A stretch of 64,000 nt of DNA from CAYMPH01 sp964392365. Lineage in GTDB: Bacteria; Spirochaetota; UBA4802; UBA5550. The translations under genes and the position numbers were made by a program. The notes under the pieces are model-generated. The model made no database searches. It saw only the letters and a list, made by a program, of their open reading frames with translations, and was not told the origin of the DNA. The stretch covers positions 372,001 to 436,000 of the forward strand of contig CAYMPH010000001.1 of assembly GCA_964392365.1 (NCBI GenBank). The letters are read 5' to 3'. Position 1 is the first letter of the stretch. Each line of letters starts with the position of its first letter. Shown here piece by piece: positions 7,786 through 16,800 of this stretch.

Positions 7786-8817
7786 TTATATAAAACTTCC
7801 AATAAGTTTAGAGATTTTTTCAATTTCTTTTTTTGATAATGCCGGATAAAGCGGCAGGGCATACAGTTTTTTTGAAAGCCTGTCGCTGTTTGGATAATCC
7901 AGTCCCCTTAGTTCAAGAAAGGAGTGCAGCGGTTTTACTATAGGTTTTGTGATTTCAATTCCATTTTTTTTCCAGAATTTTTCTGTTTTTTCCGAAGCTG
8001 AATCAAAAATTACAGGAAATGTCTGGTACGCAAATTTATCGCTGAAGGAATACATTGGTTTATGAGGGGTTAATTTTATTGCTTCATGATATTTTTTTGC
8101 TATATCTCTTCTTCTTGTTAAAAAAGCTTTCAGTCTAACAAGCTGGGAAATTCCCATTGCTGCCTGGAAATCTGTCATTGCATATTCGTAATTCAGATTT
8201 TCTGATCCTCCGCGGAAATCCCTCATTATAGAATAGTTCTTTGAATTATTGGTAAGAATCATTCCCCCTCTGCCGGTTGTTATTATCATATTCGGATCGA
8301 AGGATAATACTGCAAACTGAGAGTTTCTGCCTACAGGCACTTCGTCAATTTCAGTTCCTGCAGAATGAGAAATATCTTCTATAATAGGCAATCCCAGTTC
8401 GTTCAGAGCATTAATATCAGAATGGAAACCGAATGTATGACCGGTTACAATAGCTTTTGTTTTATCAGTAATTTTTGCCTTTATAGATTCAATTGATGGA
8501 AATAGTGAATTATCCTCGCAGTCTATCAGAACCGGCTTACCGCCGCAATAAAGCAGTGAACTCAATGGAGCCTGATAAAAAAATGAAGGCATAATCACTT
8601 CTGAATCAGAATCAATCTGCAGCGATTTATAAATCAGGTGGTACGCGGCTGTTGCTGAATTAACTGCAAGAGAGTATTTTAACCCGGTTAAATTGGCAGC
8701 AGAAGATTCGAACGTTTTAACAGTTTCACCGGAAGCAAGTTCATCGTTTATAAGGCAGTCAAGAACGCCTTCCAGCTCTTTTCGAGTGATTGTAGGCCTA
8801 TATGTAACTATGCTCAT
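7786..8817 (-). CDS. DegT/DnrJ/EryC1-family protein lacking the PLP lysine
   Basis: This 343-residue protein has the fold of sugar-nucleotide aminotransferases: NSATAAYH near 53, the pyridine-binding Asp148 in IIEDISHSAGT, and ITTGRGGMILTNN. At the position where the family has the Schiff-base Lys (SFxPxKxxTTGEGG) this protein reads SFDPNMIITTGRGG, so Met177 replaces Lys. The codon is a clear ATG in an otherwise intact frame. Transamination is therefore unlikely. A few relatives replace this Lys with His and act as dehydrases, but Met cannot act as the base. It may be a binding or regulatory paralogue. It is cotranscribed with queD. Confidence 0.85.
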   Translation of the reverse strand: MSIVTYRPTITRKELEGVLDCLINDELASGETVKTFESSAANLTGLKYSLAVNSATAAYHLIYKSLQIDSDSEVIMPSFFYQAPLSSLLYCGGKPVLIDCEDNSLFPSIESIKAKITDKTKAIVTGHTFGFHSDINALNELGLPIIEDISHSAGTEIDEVPVGRNSQFAVLSFDPNMIITTGRGGMILTNNSKNYSIMRDFRGGSENLNYEYAMTDFQAAMGISQLVRLKAFLTRRRDIAKKYHEAIKLTPHKPMYSFSDKFAYQTFPVIFDSASEKTEKFWKKNGIEITKPIVKPLHSFLELRGLDYPNSDRLSKKLYALPLYPALSKKEIEKISKLIGSFI

Positions 8818-9022
8818 TTATGGAAACCTCTATAAATTAGTTAACCCCGTATTTTGTTCTGCCTTTTGTTTTGTGGCAGTTAGCGGGGGTCAAGGCTGGA
8901 ATTTCAGTTATGGCGGAAAAAGGTCAAGAAGTTTTAGCGCGATATTTTTTTTATGTCTCAAGGGAGATGGAGCAAATTCCGATAAATAAATCAAAGATTT
9001 ATATTTTTGGAGGTAATTTACC

Positions 9023-10039
9023 ATGACCGGAATTTATAGAAGAGCTGCTATTATTGCACTCGGTGCAGTTATGATAATTTCAACAAGCGGATGTTTTATT
9101 GAAACAGCTCAGGCAAGGAAAACCAGCCCAAGCGATAAATACAAGCTCGATAAAAAGAGTACTGGCTCTGATGAAATAGTTTTCGAAGAAGATAATGAAG
9201 ATATCGGAAGAGATTATAAGGCAAAAAAAGTAAAAACATCTAAAAAAGAAAACAGAGATGACAGATCTGCTGTTTTAGGCAGCAGCGATGATAATTTAGA
9301 TGCCGATAGAGATTATGAGGAAAAAAAGCCTGTAAAATACGGCAAAAAAAGTAAATTTAAAGAAGAAGAAAAAATAGAAGAAGATGAATCAGATGATTCA
9401 ATTTATCAGAAAGAGAAATTCTTTCAAACCGGAATGGCTTCATGGTATGGAAGGGAGTTCCATGGTAAAAAAACTGCATCAGGCGAAAAATTTAACATGA
9501 ATGATCTTACGGCAGCTCATAAAACTCTGGCTTTCGGTACAATTCTGGAAGTAAAAAACCTTGATAACGGGAAAACCGTTAAAGTAAAAATTAATGACAG
9601 AGGCCCTTATAAAGGCGAGAGAATCATTGATCTTTCTTATGACGCAGCTAAGGAAATCGGTATGGTTTCAAAGGGAGAGGTTCTTGTCGGAATTAATATA
9701 ATTGGCAAGGAATCAGCTAAGAAAAGTAAAATAAAATCTAAAATAAAACCTAAAGATGTTGAGCCTGTTTCAGAAGATCAGGAAAATGATATTGAAGACC
9801 AGAAACAGTCTAAAAAGGAATCTTTGTCAATTCAGGCAGGAGCTTTTTATTCCAAGAAAAATGCAGATAAACAAACCGGTAGAATCGAGGAACTGATAAC
9901 AGGCGCGGATATACAGGTAGTTCATGAAGGTGATTTATATAGAGTGGTTATACAGGGCATTTCGAGTAAAAGGGAAGCTGAAAAATTCAGAAAAATATTA
10001 TCAAAAGAGAAAATATCAACATATGTGATTAAAGAATAA
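9023..10039 (+). CDS. rlpA: Septal ring lytic transglycosylase RlpA-like lipoprotein
   Basis: RlpA cleaves or binds denuded peptidoglycan at the division septum. The 338-residue protein has a lipoprotein signal with lipobox STSGC (Cys24), then a charged, low-complexity Lys/Asp/Glu linker (about 35-135). The double-psi beta-barrel domain is at about 137-228 (GMASWYGREFHGKKTASGE, KINDRGPYKGERIIDLS) and a C-terminal SPOR domain at about 268-338 (LSIQAGAFYSKKNA) binds septal glycan. A strong GGAGG RBS precedes the ATG. It stands alone, divergent from degT-queD, and ends at a clear terminator. Confidence 0.92.
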   Translation: MTGIYRRAAIIALGAVMIISTSGCFIETAQARKTSPSDKYKLDKKSTGSDEIVFEEDNEDIGRDYKAKKVKTSKKENRDDRSAVLGSSDDNLDADRDYEEKKPVKYGKKSKFKEEEKIEEDESDDSIYQKEKFFQTGMASWYGREFHGKKTASGEKFNMNDLTAAHKTLAFGTILEVKNLDNGKTVKVKINDRGPYKGERIIDLSYDAAKEIGMVSKGEVLVGINIIGKESAKKSKIKSKIKPKDVEPVSEDQENDIEDQKQSKKESLSIQAGAFYSKKNADKQTGRIEELITGADIQVVHEGDLYRVVIQGISSKREAEKFRKILSKEKISTYVIKE

Positions 10040-10065
10040 ACCTCCTTTATATTAGATTAAATTTA

Positions 10066-10090
10066 ACCGCCATTTATGGCGGTTTTTTTT
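10066..10090 (+). terminator. Intrinsic terminator of rlpA
   Basis: Stem ACCGCC (10066-10071), loop ATTTAT, stem GGCGGT (10078-10083), followed by a T run through 10090. Confidence 0.9.
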
Positions 10091-10120
10091 GTATTTTTAA
10101 TCAAAATTGTTGGGAGATTA

Positions 10121-10149
10121 TTGACACAATAGGACTCTTTGATTTATAT
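10121..10149 (+). promoter_or_regulatory. Candidate sigma70-type promoter
   Basis: TTGACA at 10121-10126 and TTATAT at 10144-10149 with a 17-base spacer. It lies about 150 bases upstream of tRNA-Thr, which has a nearer promoter too, so this would be an upstream promoter for the tRNA-rpmG-secE-nusG region. Confidence 0.55.
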
Positions 10150-10258
10150 GGAAATAATTAACTTTAACTCAATTTATTGATATTCTGGATTTCTTTATAT
10201 CGTTTCTTTGGAAACTGTTCAAATTTTAATAAAAAGTTGAATTTTTTCATGTTTTTCA

Positions 10259-10286
10259 TTGACAAAAAAAGGGGTATTTCTAACAT
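10259..10286 (+). promoter_or_regulatory. Candidate promoter of tRNA-Thr
   Basis: TTGACA at 10259-10264 and TAACAT at 10281-10286 with a 16-base spacer. Initiation near 10293 would leave about 8 bases of leader before the tRNA. Confidence 0.6.
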
Positions 10287-10300
10287 TACTCTCTACCTTT

Positions 10301-10373
10301 GCCCACGTAGCTCAGTCGGTAGAGCATTTGCATGGTAAGCAAAAGGTCACCAGTTCGATTCTGGTCGTGGGCT
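10301..10373 (+). tRNA. tRNA-Thr (anticodon GGT)
   Basis: A complete cloverleaf can be drawn: acceptor GCCCACG/CGTGGGC, D stem GCTC/GAGC, anticodon stem TTTGC/GCAAA with loop ATGGTAA (anticodon GGT at 10334-10336), variable AGGTC, and T arm ACCAG-TTCGATT-CTGGT. The discriminator is T, and CCA is not encoded. It sits just upstream of rpmG-secE-nusG, a common placement for tRNA genes. Confidence 0.97.
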
Positions 10374-10439
10374 CATTATATCAAAAATGAGCCTGTCCAA
10401 TTGAACTATTTTATAATTAAAAATTTTGATTAAATTTGC

Positions 10440-10455
10440 TGATTATTGATAATCA
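10440..10455. promoter_or_regulatory. Palindrome upstream of rpmG
   Basis: TGATTAT-TG-ATAATCA, perfect 7-base arms around a TG centre, about 20 bases before the rpmG start. It could be an operator or a small mRNA hairpin near the RBS. No regulator is implied by the neighbourhood. The rest of 10374-10475 is AT-rich, with a perfect TATAAT at 10412-10417 lacking a good -35. Confidence 0.35.
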
Positions 10456-10475
10456 GAGTATAAGTGGGGATATAT

Positions 10476-10628
10476 ATGCGTGATGTTATTCTACTTGCGT
10501 GTCAGGGCTGCAAACGCAAAAATTATTCTGTAACTAAGAATAAGAAAAATCAGTCAGGTAAGCTTGAAGTTAAGAAATATTGCAAATTTTGCGATAAACA
10601 TCTCCTTCATAAGGAAACTAAAGCTTAA
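10476..10628 (+). CDS. rpmG: 50S ribosomal protein L33
   Basis: A short 50-residue gene. It opens MRDVILLACQGCKRKNY and has a zinc-ribbon pair, Cys9/Cys12 and Cys36/Cys39, so it is the zinc-binding (C+) form of L33. GGGGA upstream serves as the RBS. secE follows after 7 bases, giving the common rpmG-secE-nusG order. Confidence 0.95.
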   Translation: MRDVILLACQGCKRKNYSVTKNKKNQSGKLEVKKYCKFCDKHLLHKETKA

Positions 10629-10635
10629 ACCGGCT

Positions 10636-10821
10636 ATGATAAAGAAAATAATTCAGTTCCTTCGTGAGGCCAGGGAAGAGCTGAAGAAAGTTACATGGCC
10701 AAGCAAGGATGATGTCACAAAGTTTACAATTGTTGTAGTGATAACTGTTTTCATTATATCAATGTTTTTGTGGCTTGTTGATAGGGCTCTGATGCTATTG
10801 ATAGAGATGGTTGTGAAATAA
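10636..10821 (+). CDS. secE: Preprotein translocase subunit SecE
   Basis: The small single-span SecE clamps SecY in the Sec translocon. I start it at the ATG 10636 (61 residues), because a longer in-frame start at 10564 lies inside rpmG. The amphipathic EELKKVTWPSKDD motif precedes one transmembrane helix at about 33-55. nusG begins 2 bases after its stop. Confidence 0.94.
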   Translation: MIKKIIQFLREAREELKKVTWPSKDDVTKFTIVVVITVFIISMFLWLVDRALMLLIEMVVK

Positions 10822-10823
10822 AC

Positions 10824-11450
10824 ATGGCTAAAGAATGGTTTGTAATTCATACGTATTCGGGTCATGAAAATAAAGTTAAATTTTCTCTCGAAAAAAAAGA
10901 TGAATCTTTAAGAAGCGAGCTTCTGAAAAAGGCCCAGGAAAAAGAATCAGCTGGAGTATCTGAAGAAGCTAATATGCTCAATGAGCTGGCTAAAGAAAGT
11001 ATTTTTGAAGTTCGAATACCGACTATGGAAGAGAAAAAATCCAAAGACGGAAAACAAAGAGTAGTAACAAAAAAACTTATGCCTGGTTATGTTCTTGTTA
11101 AGATGGAAATGAACGATGAAAACTGGAGCATGGTAAGAAATATTAAAGGCGTAACAAATTTTGTAGGCGCATCTGCTTCATCGGGTTTGAAAAAACCTAA
11201 GCCTTTAACAAAAGATGAAGTTAATTCTCTGCTCTCCAGACAGGATGATGTAAAAGGAAAAGAGAAACCGCATTTTGGTATTGAATTTTCAGTTGGAGAA
11301 CATATTACTGTTATTGAGGGTCCATTTAACGGTTTCAGCGGAGTTGTCGAAGAAGTACATCCTGAAAAAGGAAGGCTTCGAGTAAAAGTTGAAATTTTTG
11401 GACGTGGAACACCGGTTGAACTTGATTTTATGCAAGTAGGCAAAATATAA
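10824..11450 (+). CDS. nusG: Transcription termination/antitermination factor NusG
   Basis: NusG binds the RNA polymerase clamp and links it to Rho or the ribosome. The 208-residue protein has an NGN domain (KEWFVIHTYSGHENKVK to MPGYVLVKMEM) and a C-terminal KOW domain (GEHITVIEGPFNGFSGVVEE). The NGN domain carries a charged helical insertion of roughly 25 residues at about 28-55 compared with E. coli NusG. It follows secE by 2 bases and precedes rplK. Confidence 0.95.
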   Translation: MAKEWFVIHTYSGHENKVKFSLEKKDESLRSELLKKAQEKESAGVSEEANMLNELAKESIFEVRIPTMEEKKSKDGKQRVVTKKLMPGYVLVKMEMNDENWSMVRNIKGVTNFVGASASSGLKKPKPLTKDEVNSLLSRQDDVKGKEKPHFGIEFSVGEHITVIEGPFNGFSGVVEEVHPEKGRLRVKVEIFGRGTPVELDFMQVGKI

Positions 11451-11469
11451 TTTTTCATGAGGAATTAGA

Positions 11470-11907
11470 ATGGCTCCTAAAAAAAAGAAAAAGATAGTTG
11501 TTGAAATAAAACTGCAGATACCCGGCGGACAGGCTAACCCGGCACCTCCAGTTGGCCCTGCTCTTGGACAGCATGGTCTTAATATTATGGAATTCTGCAA
11601 AGCTTTTAACGAGAAAACAAAAGATCAGCAGGGTACTATTCTTCCTATCGTAATAACTGTTTATGAAGATAGAACATATACATTTATAGTAAAAACTCCT
11701 CCGGCATCTGTACTTGTTAAGAAAATTCTTAATCTGCCGAAAGGATCCAGCGAGCCGAATAAAACAAAAGCCGGGAAAATTACCCGTGCACAGCTTAAAG
11801 AGATTGCAGCGCTTAAAATGCCAGATCTAAACGCAAATGATATTGATGCAGCAGCAAATATAATCGGCGGTACAGCAAGATCCATGGGCGTTGATGTCGT
11901 AGATTAA
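11470..11907 (+). CDS. rplK: 50S ribosomal protein L11
   Basis: L11 forms the GTPase-associated stalk base with 23S rRNA. The 145-residue protein has the proline-rich N-terminal LQIPGGQANPAPPVGPALG and the C-terminal RNA-binding GTARSMGVDV. It has the normal length and sits in the conserved nusG-rplK-rplA order, with GAGGAATTAGA before the ATG. Confidence 0.97.
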   Translation: MAPKKKKKIVVEIKLQIPGGQANPAPPVGPALGQHGLNIMEFCKAFNEKTKDQQGTILPIVITVYEDRTYTFIVKTPPASVLVKKILNLPKGSSEPNKTKAGKITRAQLKEIAALKMPDLNANDIDAAANIIGGTARSMGVDVVD

Positions 11908-11933
11908 TTTTACCTTATAGAGGGTTTTGAAGT

Positions 11934-12611
11934 ATGAAAAGAGGAAAAAAAATAACAGCAGTTCGATCAAAAATCGACAAAACAAGATTATATAATCTTG
12001 AAGAGGCTGTCACACTTTTAAAAGAGCTTAAGTTTGCAAAATTTGATGAAACTATTGATATATCCATCAAGGTCGTTCATAAAAGCTTTCAGAATGTAAG
12101 GGGAAGCGTAAATCTTCCTGCAGGCACCGGAAAGGATAAAATCGTTGTAGTTATATGCAAAGGCGATAAACAGAAAGAAGCAACTGACGCTGGTGCTGAT
12201 TTTGTCGGTGCAGAAGACATTATTGAGAAAATTAAAGGCGGCTGGGTTGATTTTCAGGCAGTTGTTGCCACACCTGATATGATGAAAGAGGTTGGAAAGC
12301 TCGGACAGGTTCTTGGAAGAAAAGGTCTGATGCCTAAACCGAAAGCCGGTACAGTAACAGAAGATGTTAAAGGTATTATCAAGGAATTAAAAGGCGGCCG
12401 TGTAGAATATAAAGCAGATAAAACCGGTGTAATCAGCATGGGTATCGGTAAAATTTCTTTTGCTTCAAATTCTATTGCAGATAATTTTAAAACTTTCTAT
12501 AATCAGGTTGTTAAGGATAAACCTTCCGACGCTAAAGGAAATTTTATTAAAACCGTTTATCTAAGCTCATCCATGGGCCCTGGAATCAAGATCAATCATA
12601 AGGGGATATAA
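11934..12611 (+). CDS. rplA: 50S ribosomal protein L1
   Basis: This L1-stalk protein assists release of deacylated tRNA and in many bacteria represses its own operon. Its 225 residues contain the family signature GKLGQVLGRKGLMPKPKAGT. GAGGGTTTTGA lies before the ATG. rplJ begins 5 bases after the stop, so the usual long L10 leader between rplA and rplJ is missing. Confidence 0.97.
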   Translation: MKRGKKITAVRSKIDKTRLYNLEEAVTLLKELKFAKFDETIDISIKVVHKSFQNVRGSVNLPAGTGKDKIVVVICKGDKQKEATDAGADFVGAEDIIEKIKGGWVDFQAVVATPDMMKEVGKLGQVLGRKGLMPKPKAGTVTEDVKGIIKELKGGRVEYKADKTGVISMGIGKISFASNSIADNFKTFYNQVVKDKPSDAKGNFIKTVYLSSSMGPGIKINHKGI

Positions 12612-12616
12612 GGATC

Positions 12617-13135
12617 ATGATAAAGCAATATAAAATTGATGAAGTGAAAAGCCTTGCAGAGAAGCTTAAAGCTAAAGGGAATATTATTTTTACTGATTAT
12701 TCCGGCGTAAAAGTTAAAGGGCTTCAGGAACTGAGGAAAAAACTCAGAGCAAAAAATGTTGAGTACAAGGTTGTTAAAAATAATCTTTTTAAACTTGCAT
12801 TGAAAGAAGCAGGTTACGAAGGAATGGATTCTCATGTTAAGGGTCCTGTTGCAGTGGCGTTTATAAAAAGCGAAGTTGCTGAAACAGCAAAAATTTTCAA
12901 GGACTTCAGCAAAGAGCAGGAGAAATTCAGTTTCTCTCTGGCTGTTTTTGATAAAGTTATATATAATGATGAGCAGGTTAAAAAAATTGCCGAGCTTCCA
13001 TCAAAAGAAATCCTGATATCTCAGGTAATGTCACTGATAAACGGGCCTACACGAGGCGTTGCAGTAGGTATGAATCAGATTATGGCTTCTCTCGCAAGAG
13101 GAATAAAAGCTGTAGCTGAATCAAATTCAAAATAA
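12617..13135 (+). CDS. rplJ: 50S ribosomal protein L10
   Basis: L10 anchors L7/L12 dimers to the ribosomal stalk. The 172-residue protein has the N-terminal rRNA-binding domain (IIFTDYSGVKVKGLQELRKK, VVKNNLFKLAL) and a C-terminal helix for L7/L12 binding. An AAGGATC RBS overlaps the tail of rplA. An unusually long 158-base gap separates it from rplL. Confidence 0.96.
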   Translation: MIKQYKIDEVKSLAEKLKAKGNIIFTDYSGVKVKGLQELRKKLRAKNVEYKVVKNNLFKLALKEAGYEGMDSHVKGPVAVAFIKSEVAETAKIFKDFSKEQEKFSFSLAVFDKVIYNDEQVKKIAELPSKEILISQVMSLINGPTRGVAVGMNQIMASLARGIKAVAESNSK

Positions 13136-13293
13136 GGTTTTATTTTTTATTAAGCAAGCAATAAGGGTTATAAAGATATAGTTCCAAAGTGTGACAAAAA
13201 TTACAAAGCGGATAAATCTTTTCCCTTTATAGGTTTTTACGGCGAAGAACGTATTAACTTGAAGAAATTCACTAAGTATAAAGGAGCAAAAAA

Positions 13294-13674
13294 ATGGCAA
13301 AACTTTCAGTACAGGAACTTCTAGAGGCAATAGGAAGTTTAACATTAATCGAAGCTGCAGAGCTCGTTAAGGCAATGGAGGATAAATTCGGCATTTCTGC
13401 CGCTGCTCCTGTTGCTGTAGCTGCTGCCGGCGGCGGTGCTGCTGTTGAAGCTGCTGAAGAGCAGACAGAATTTGATGTAATCCTCAAAAATTTCGGCGAT
13501 AATAAAGTTGGAGTTATTAAAGAAGTAAGAACAATCACTTCACTCGGACTTAAAGAAGCTAAAGAACTTGTAGAGGAAGGCAATAAGACTGTTAAGGAAA
13601 AAGTTTCAAAAGACGAAGCTGCAGCACTTAAAAAGCAGCTTGAGGCGGTCGGCGCAACTGTTGAGATTAAGTAA
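13294..13674 (+). CDS. rplL: 50S ribosomal protein L7/L12
   Basis: This multicopy stalk protein recruits translational GTPases. The 126 residues show the N-terminal dimerisation helices, an Ala/Gly-rich hinge at about 36-55, and the C-terminal domain FDVILKNFGDNKVGVIKEVR with GLKEAKELVE. A strong AAAGGAGC RBS precedes the ATG, fitting the need for several L12 copies per ribosome. The 158 bases upstream may contain an extra promoter, though I cannot pick one with confidence. Confidence 0.97.
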   Translation: MAKLSVQELLEAIGSLTLIEAAELVKAMEDKFGISAAAPVAVAAAGGGAAVEAAEEQTEFDVILKNFGDNKVGVIKEVRTITSLGLKEAKELVEEGNKTVKEKVSKDEAAALKKQLEAVGATVEIK

Positions 13675-13687
13675 TTGTATTTTTGAT

Positions 13688-13712
13688 AATCCCCTGCCTT
13701 ATGCAGGGGATT
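13688..13712 (+). terminator. Hairpin between rplL and rpoB (attenuator-like)
   Basis: A perfect 10-base stem AATCCCCTGC (13688-13697) and GCAGGGGATT (13703-13712) with loop CTTAT. The following bases are T-rich but interrupted (ATAGATTTATTTCTT), so I read it as a partial terminator setting the ratio of ribosomal protein to polymerase mRNA, as known for the rplL-rpoB junction of E. coli. Confidence 0.65.
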
Positions 13713-13842
13713 ATAGATTTATTTCTTAGGTTTGATTATTGATCAAACCTTTTGGTGTTTTAATAAATGATATCATCCTTCATTTTTTTATAATTTCATA
13801 TCGGCATTATATTTTTAAATTTATTTTTTAAAACGGGTGACC

Positions 13843-16800
13843 ATGCAAAAGAATAAAAAAGTTGTAAATTTCGGCAGAATCAAGACAAGTATTGAGCTTC
13901 CGAATTTAATTGAAATACAAATAAAATCCTACGAATGGTTTTTGCAGAAAGAAACCTTAAAGAAGAAGATGCAGGGCCTTCAGTCCGTTTTCGAGGAAAT
14001 ATTTCCAATCGAAAGCCCTCATGAGGATGCTGTTCTTGAATTTATTGATTATAATATAGGCGAACCCAAATATTCAGAGTATGAATGTAAGGAAAGAGAT
14101 GTAACTTACGCTGCTCCGCTTAAATCAACAATCAGACTTATCAGAAAAGACAGCGGTGAGGTAAGAGAGCAGACTGTTTATATGGGTGATATTCCTTTAA
14201 TGACTCCTAGAGGAACTTTTATCATAAATGGAGCTGAAAGAGTAGTTGTAAACCAGCTTCACAGATCTCCAGGTATTTTCTTTTTCTTCGAAGAAGAGGA
14301 GAGGATCTATAATTCAAGAGTCATACCTGACAGAGGGTCATGGCTTGAATTTGAAATGGATACCAAGGGATACCTTATAGCAAGAATTGACAGAAAGAAA
14401 AAATTTCCATTATCAATCATTGTTAAAGCAATGGGTTATGAAACTGATGAGGAAATTGTTAAGCTTTTTTATAATACAGAAATAATAAATCTTAAAAGCG
14501 AAGCCGATTACGAATCTCTTAACGGAAGAAGAATAGCAGGCGATGTTGCTAATCCTGAAACCGGAGAGCTGGTAATAGAAGTTGGTGAGCGGATTAATAT
14601 CGACATTATTGACCGTTTAAAAGAAGAGGGTGTTAAGAAAGTTGAAGTAATTGATTTTCCTAACAAAAAAGAAGATGCATATTTAAGTTCAACTCTTCAG
14701 GCGGCAAGAGAATATATTCAGAAAGAGCTTGGGAAAAAAGTAGATCTCGAAGCTTATTCGCAGGTGGAACTTTCTTTAATGGCAATTCTTTCAACAATGA
14801 GGCCGGGCGATCCGCTTGAGAATGCAAAAGATCTTTTCCATAATATGTTTTTCAATACCAAGACATACAGTCTGGGTGATGTTGGAAGATATAAAATCAA
14901 CAGTAAATTATACGGAATGGAAAAGCCTGAAAAATACGGCAAAAAAGAACTAGTTCTGAAAAATGACGATATAATTTATACAATAAAATATCTTCTTTAT
15001 CTTATAGCAGAAGCAGATGGTTATTCAATCGTAAGCAGAGAAGAAGGCGGAAAAGAATTCATCTCTACAAGAACTGATGATATTGACCACCTTGGAAACA
15101 GAAGAATCAGATCTGTTGGTGAACTTATAATGAATCAGATCAAGGTCGGACTTCAGAGAATGGAGAAGGTTATCCGTGAAAGGATGAGCATCCAGGATCT
15201 TGATATTATCACACCGCAGGCTCTTATCAGCATCAAGCCGATAACTGCTGTAATAAATGAATTTTTCGGTTCAAGCCAGTTATCCCAGTTTATGGATCAG
15301 ACAAATCCGCTTGCGGAACTGACTCATAAAAGAAGACTTAACGCTCTGGGACCAGGCGGACTTTCACGGGAAAGAGCAGGTTTTGAGGTTCGTGACGTAC
15401 ATCCATCACATTACGGACGTATGTGTCCTATCGAAACTCCTGAGGGCCCGAATATCGGACTTATTGTTTCTTTAAGTACATATGGAAGAATCAATGAGTA
15501 TGGCTTTCTTGAAACTCCTTACAGGGTTGTTGAAGGCGGAGAAGTTACTGATAGAATAGAATTTTTAACTGCAAATGAAGAGGACAAACACTATATAGCA
15601 CAGGCGAATGCTGAAATTGACGATAAGGGTGTTTTCCAGAAAGTTCTGATTCCATGCAGACACAGAGGGGACTTTCCATACAAAGCTCCTAAAGAGATTA
15701 AATTCATGGACGTATCACCATCGCAGATTTTCTCAGTATCAACATGTCTTATTCCTTTTCTTGAGCATGATGACGCAAACAGAGCGCTCATGGGTTCAAA
15801 CATGCAAAGACAGGCAGTTCCGCTTTTAATAGAAGAAGCTCCGCTTGTTGGAACTGGAATGGAACCTTTTGCTGCAAGAGATTCCGGAGTTCTTATAGTT
15901 GCAAAAAAATCCGGTGAAGTTGTTAAGGTTGAAGCGGATAATATATTAATAAAAACTTCCGGCGGTGATTTTGATGAGTATCCGCTATTGAAGTTCAAAA
16001 GAACAAACCAGGGTACATGTTTTAATCAAAAGCCGATTGTAAGACAGGGCCAGAAAATTAAAGCAGGCGATGTGCTTGCAGACGGTCCGGCAACTGATGA
16101 GGGCAGACTTGCTCTTGGTAAAAATATTCTCGTGGCATATATGCCATGGATGGGATATAATTTTGAGGATGCGATTTTAATTTCAGAAAGACTTGTTGAG
16201 GAAGATGTTTATACATCTATCCATATAGAGCAGTTTGAGGTTGAGGCAAGGGAAACCAAACTCGGCCGTGAAACAATAACCCGTGATATACCGAATCTCA
16301 GCGAGAAAGCTTTCAGAGATCTTGATGCAGATGGAATTATCAGACCGGGTGCTTATGTTAAGCCTGATGATATTCTTGTAGGTAAAGTCACTCCTAAAGG
16401 CGAGCAGGATCTTACACCTGAGTATAAGCTGCTGCATTCAATTTTCGGAGAGAAAGCCCGTGAAGTAAGGGATACATCTTTAAGGGTTCCGAACGGTATT
16501 GAAGGTATAGTAATTGATGTAAAAAGATTTACAAGAGATAATGCGGATGAGCTTTCACCGGGAGTTGAAGAACTGGTAAAAGTTTATATTGCTGATAAAA
16601 GAAAAATTTCTGTCGGTGATAAAATGGCAGGACGCCACGGGAATAAAGGCGTTATTTCAAAAATAGTACCAAGATACGATATGCCATATCTGCCTGACGG
16701 CACACCGATTGATATAGTTTTAAATCCTCTTTCTGTACCATCGAGGATGAATCTCGGCCAGCTTCTTGAAGTTGAGCTTGGATGGGCATCTCATGAACTG

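Noticed and set aside
8886..8896. GGGGTCAAGGC resembling the RAYT repeat
   Set aside because: Two mismatches, single copy, no partner in inverted orientation nearby.
8693..8989. Plus-strand frame of 98 codons
   Set aside because: Mostly antisense to the 5' half of the DegT gene, no RBS, composition not protein-like.
8820..9022. Possible riboswitch upstream of rlpA
   Set aside because: I looked for GEMM-like or other known conserved cores and found none; only a strong RBS is convincing.
11289..11600. Long minus-strand open frame across nusG-rplK
   Set aside because: It is antisense to two ribosomal-block genes, has no family sequence and is a reading-frame shadow; the same holds for many similar frames across the block.
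13837..13842. GTG start of rpoB two codons upstream
   Set aside because: GGGTGA fits the ATG at 13843 as RBS; the GTG lies within that RBS.
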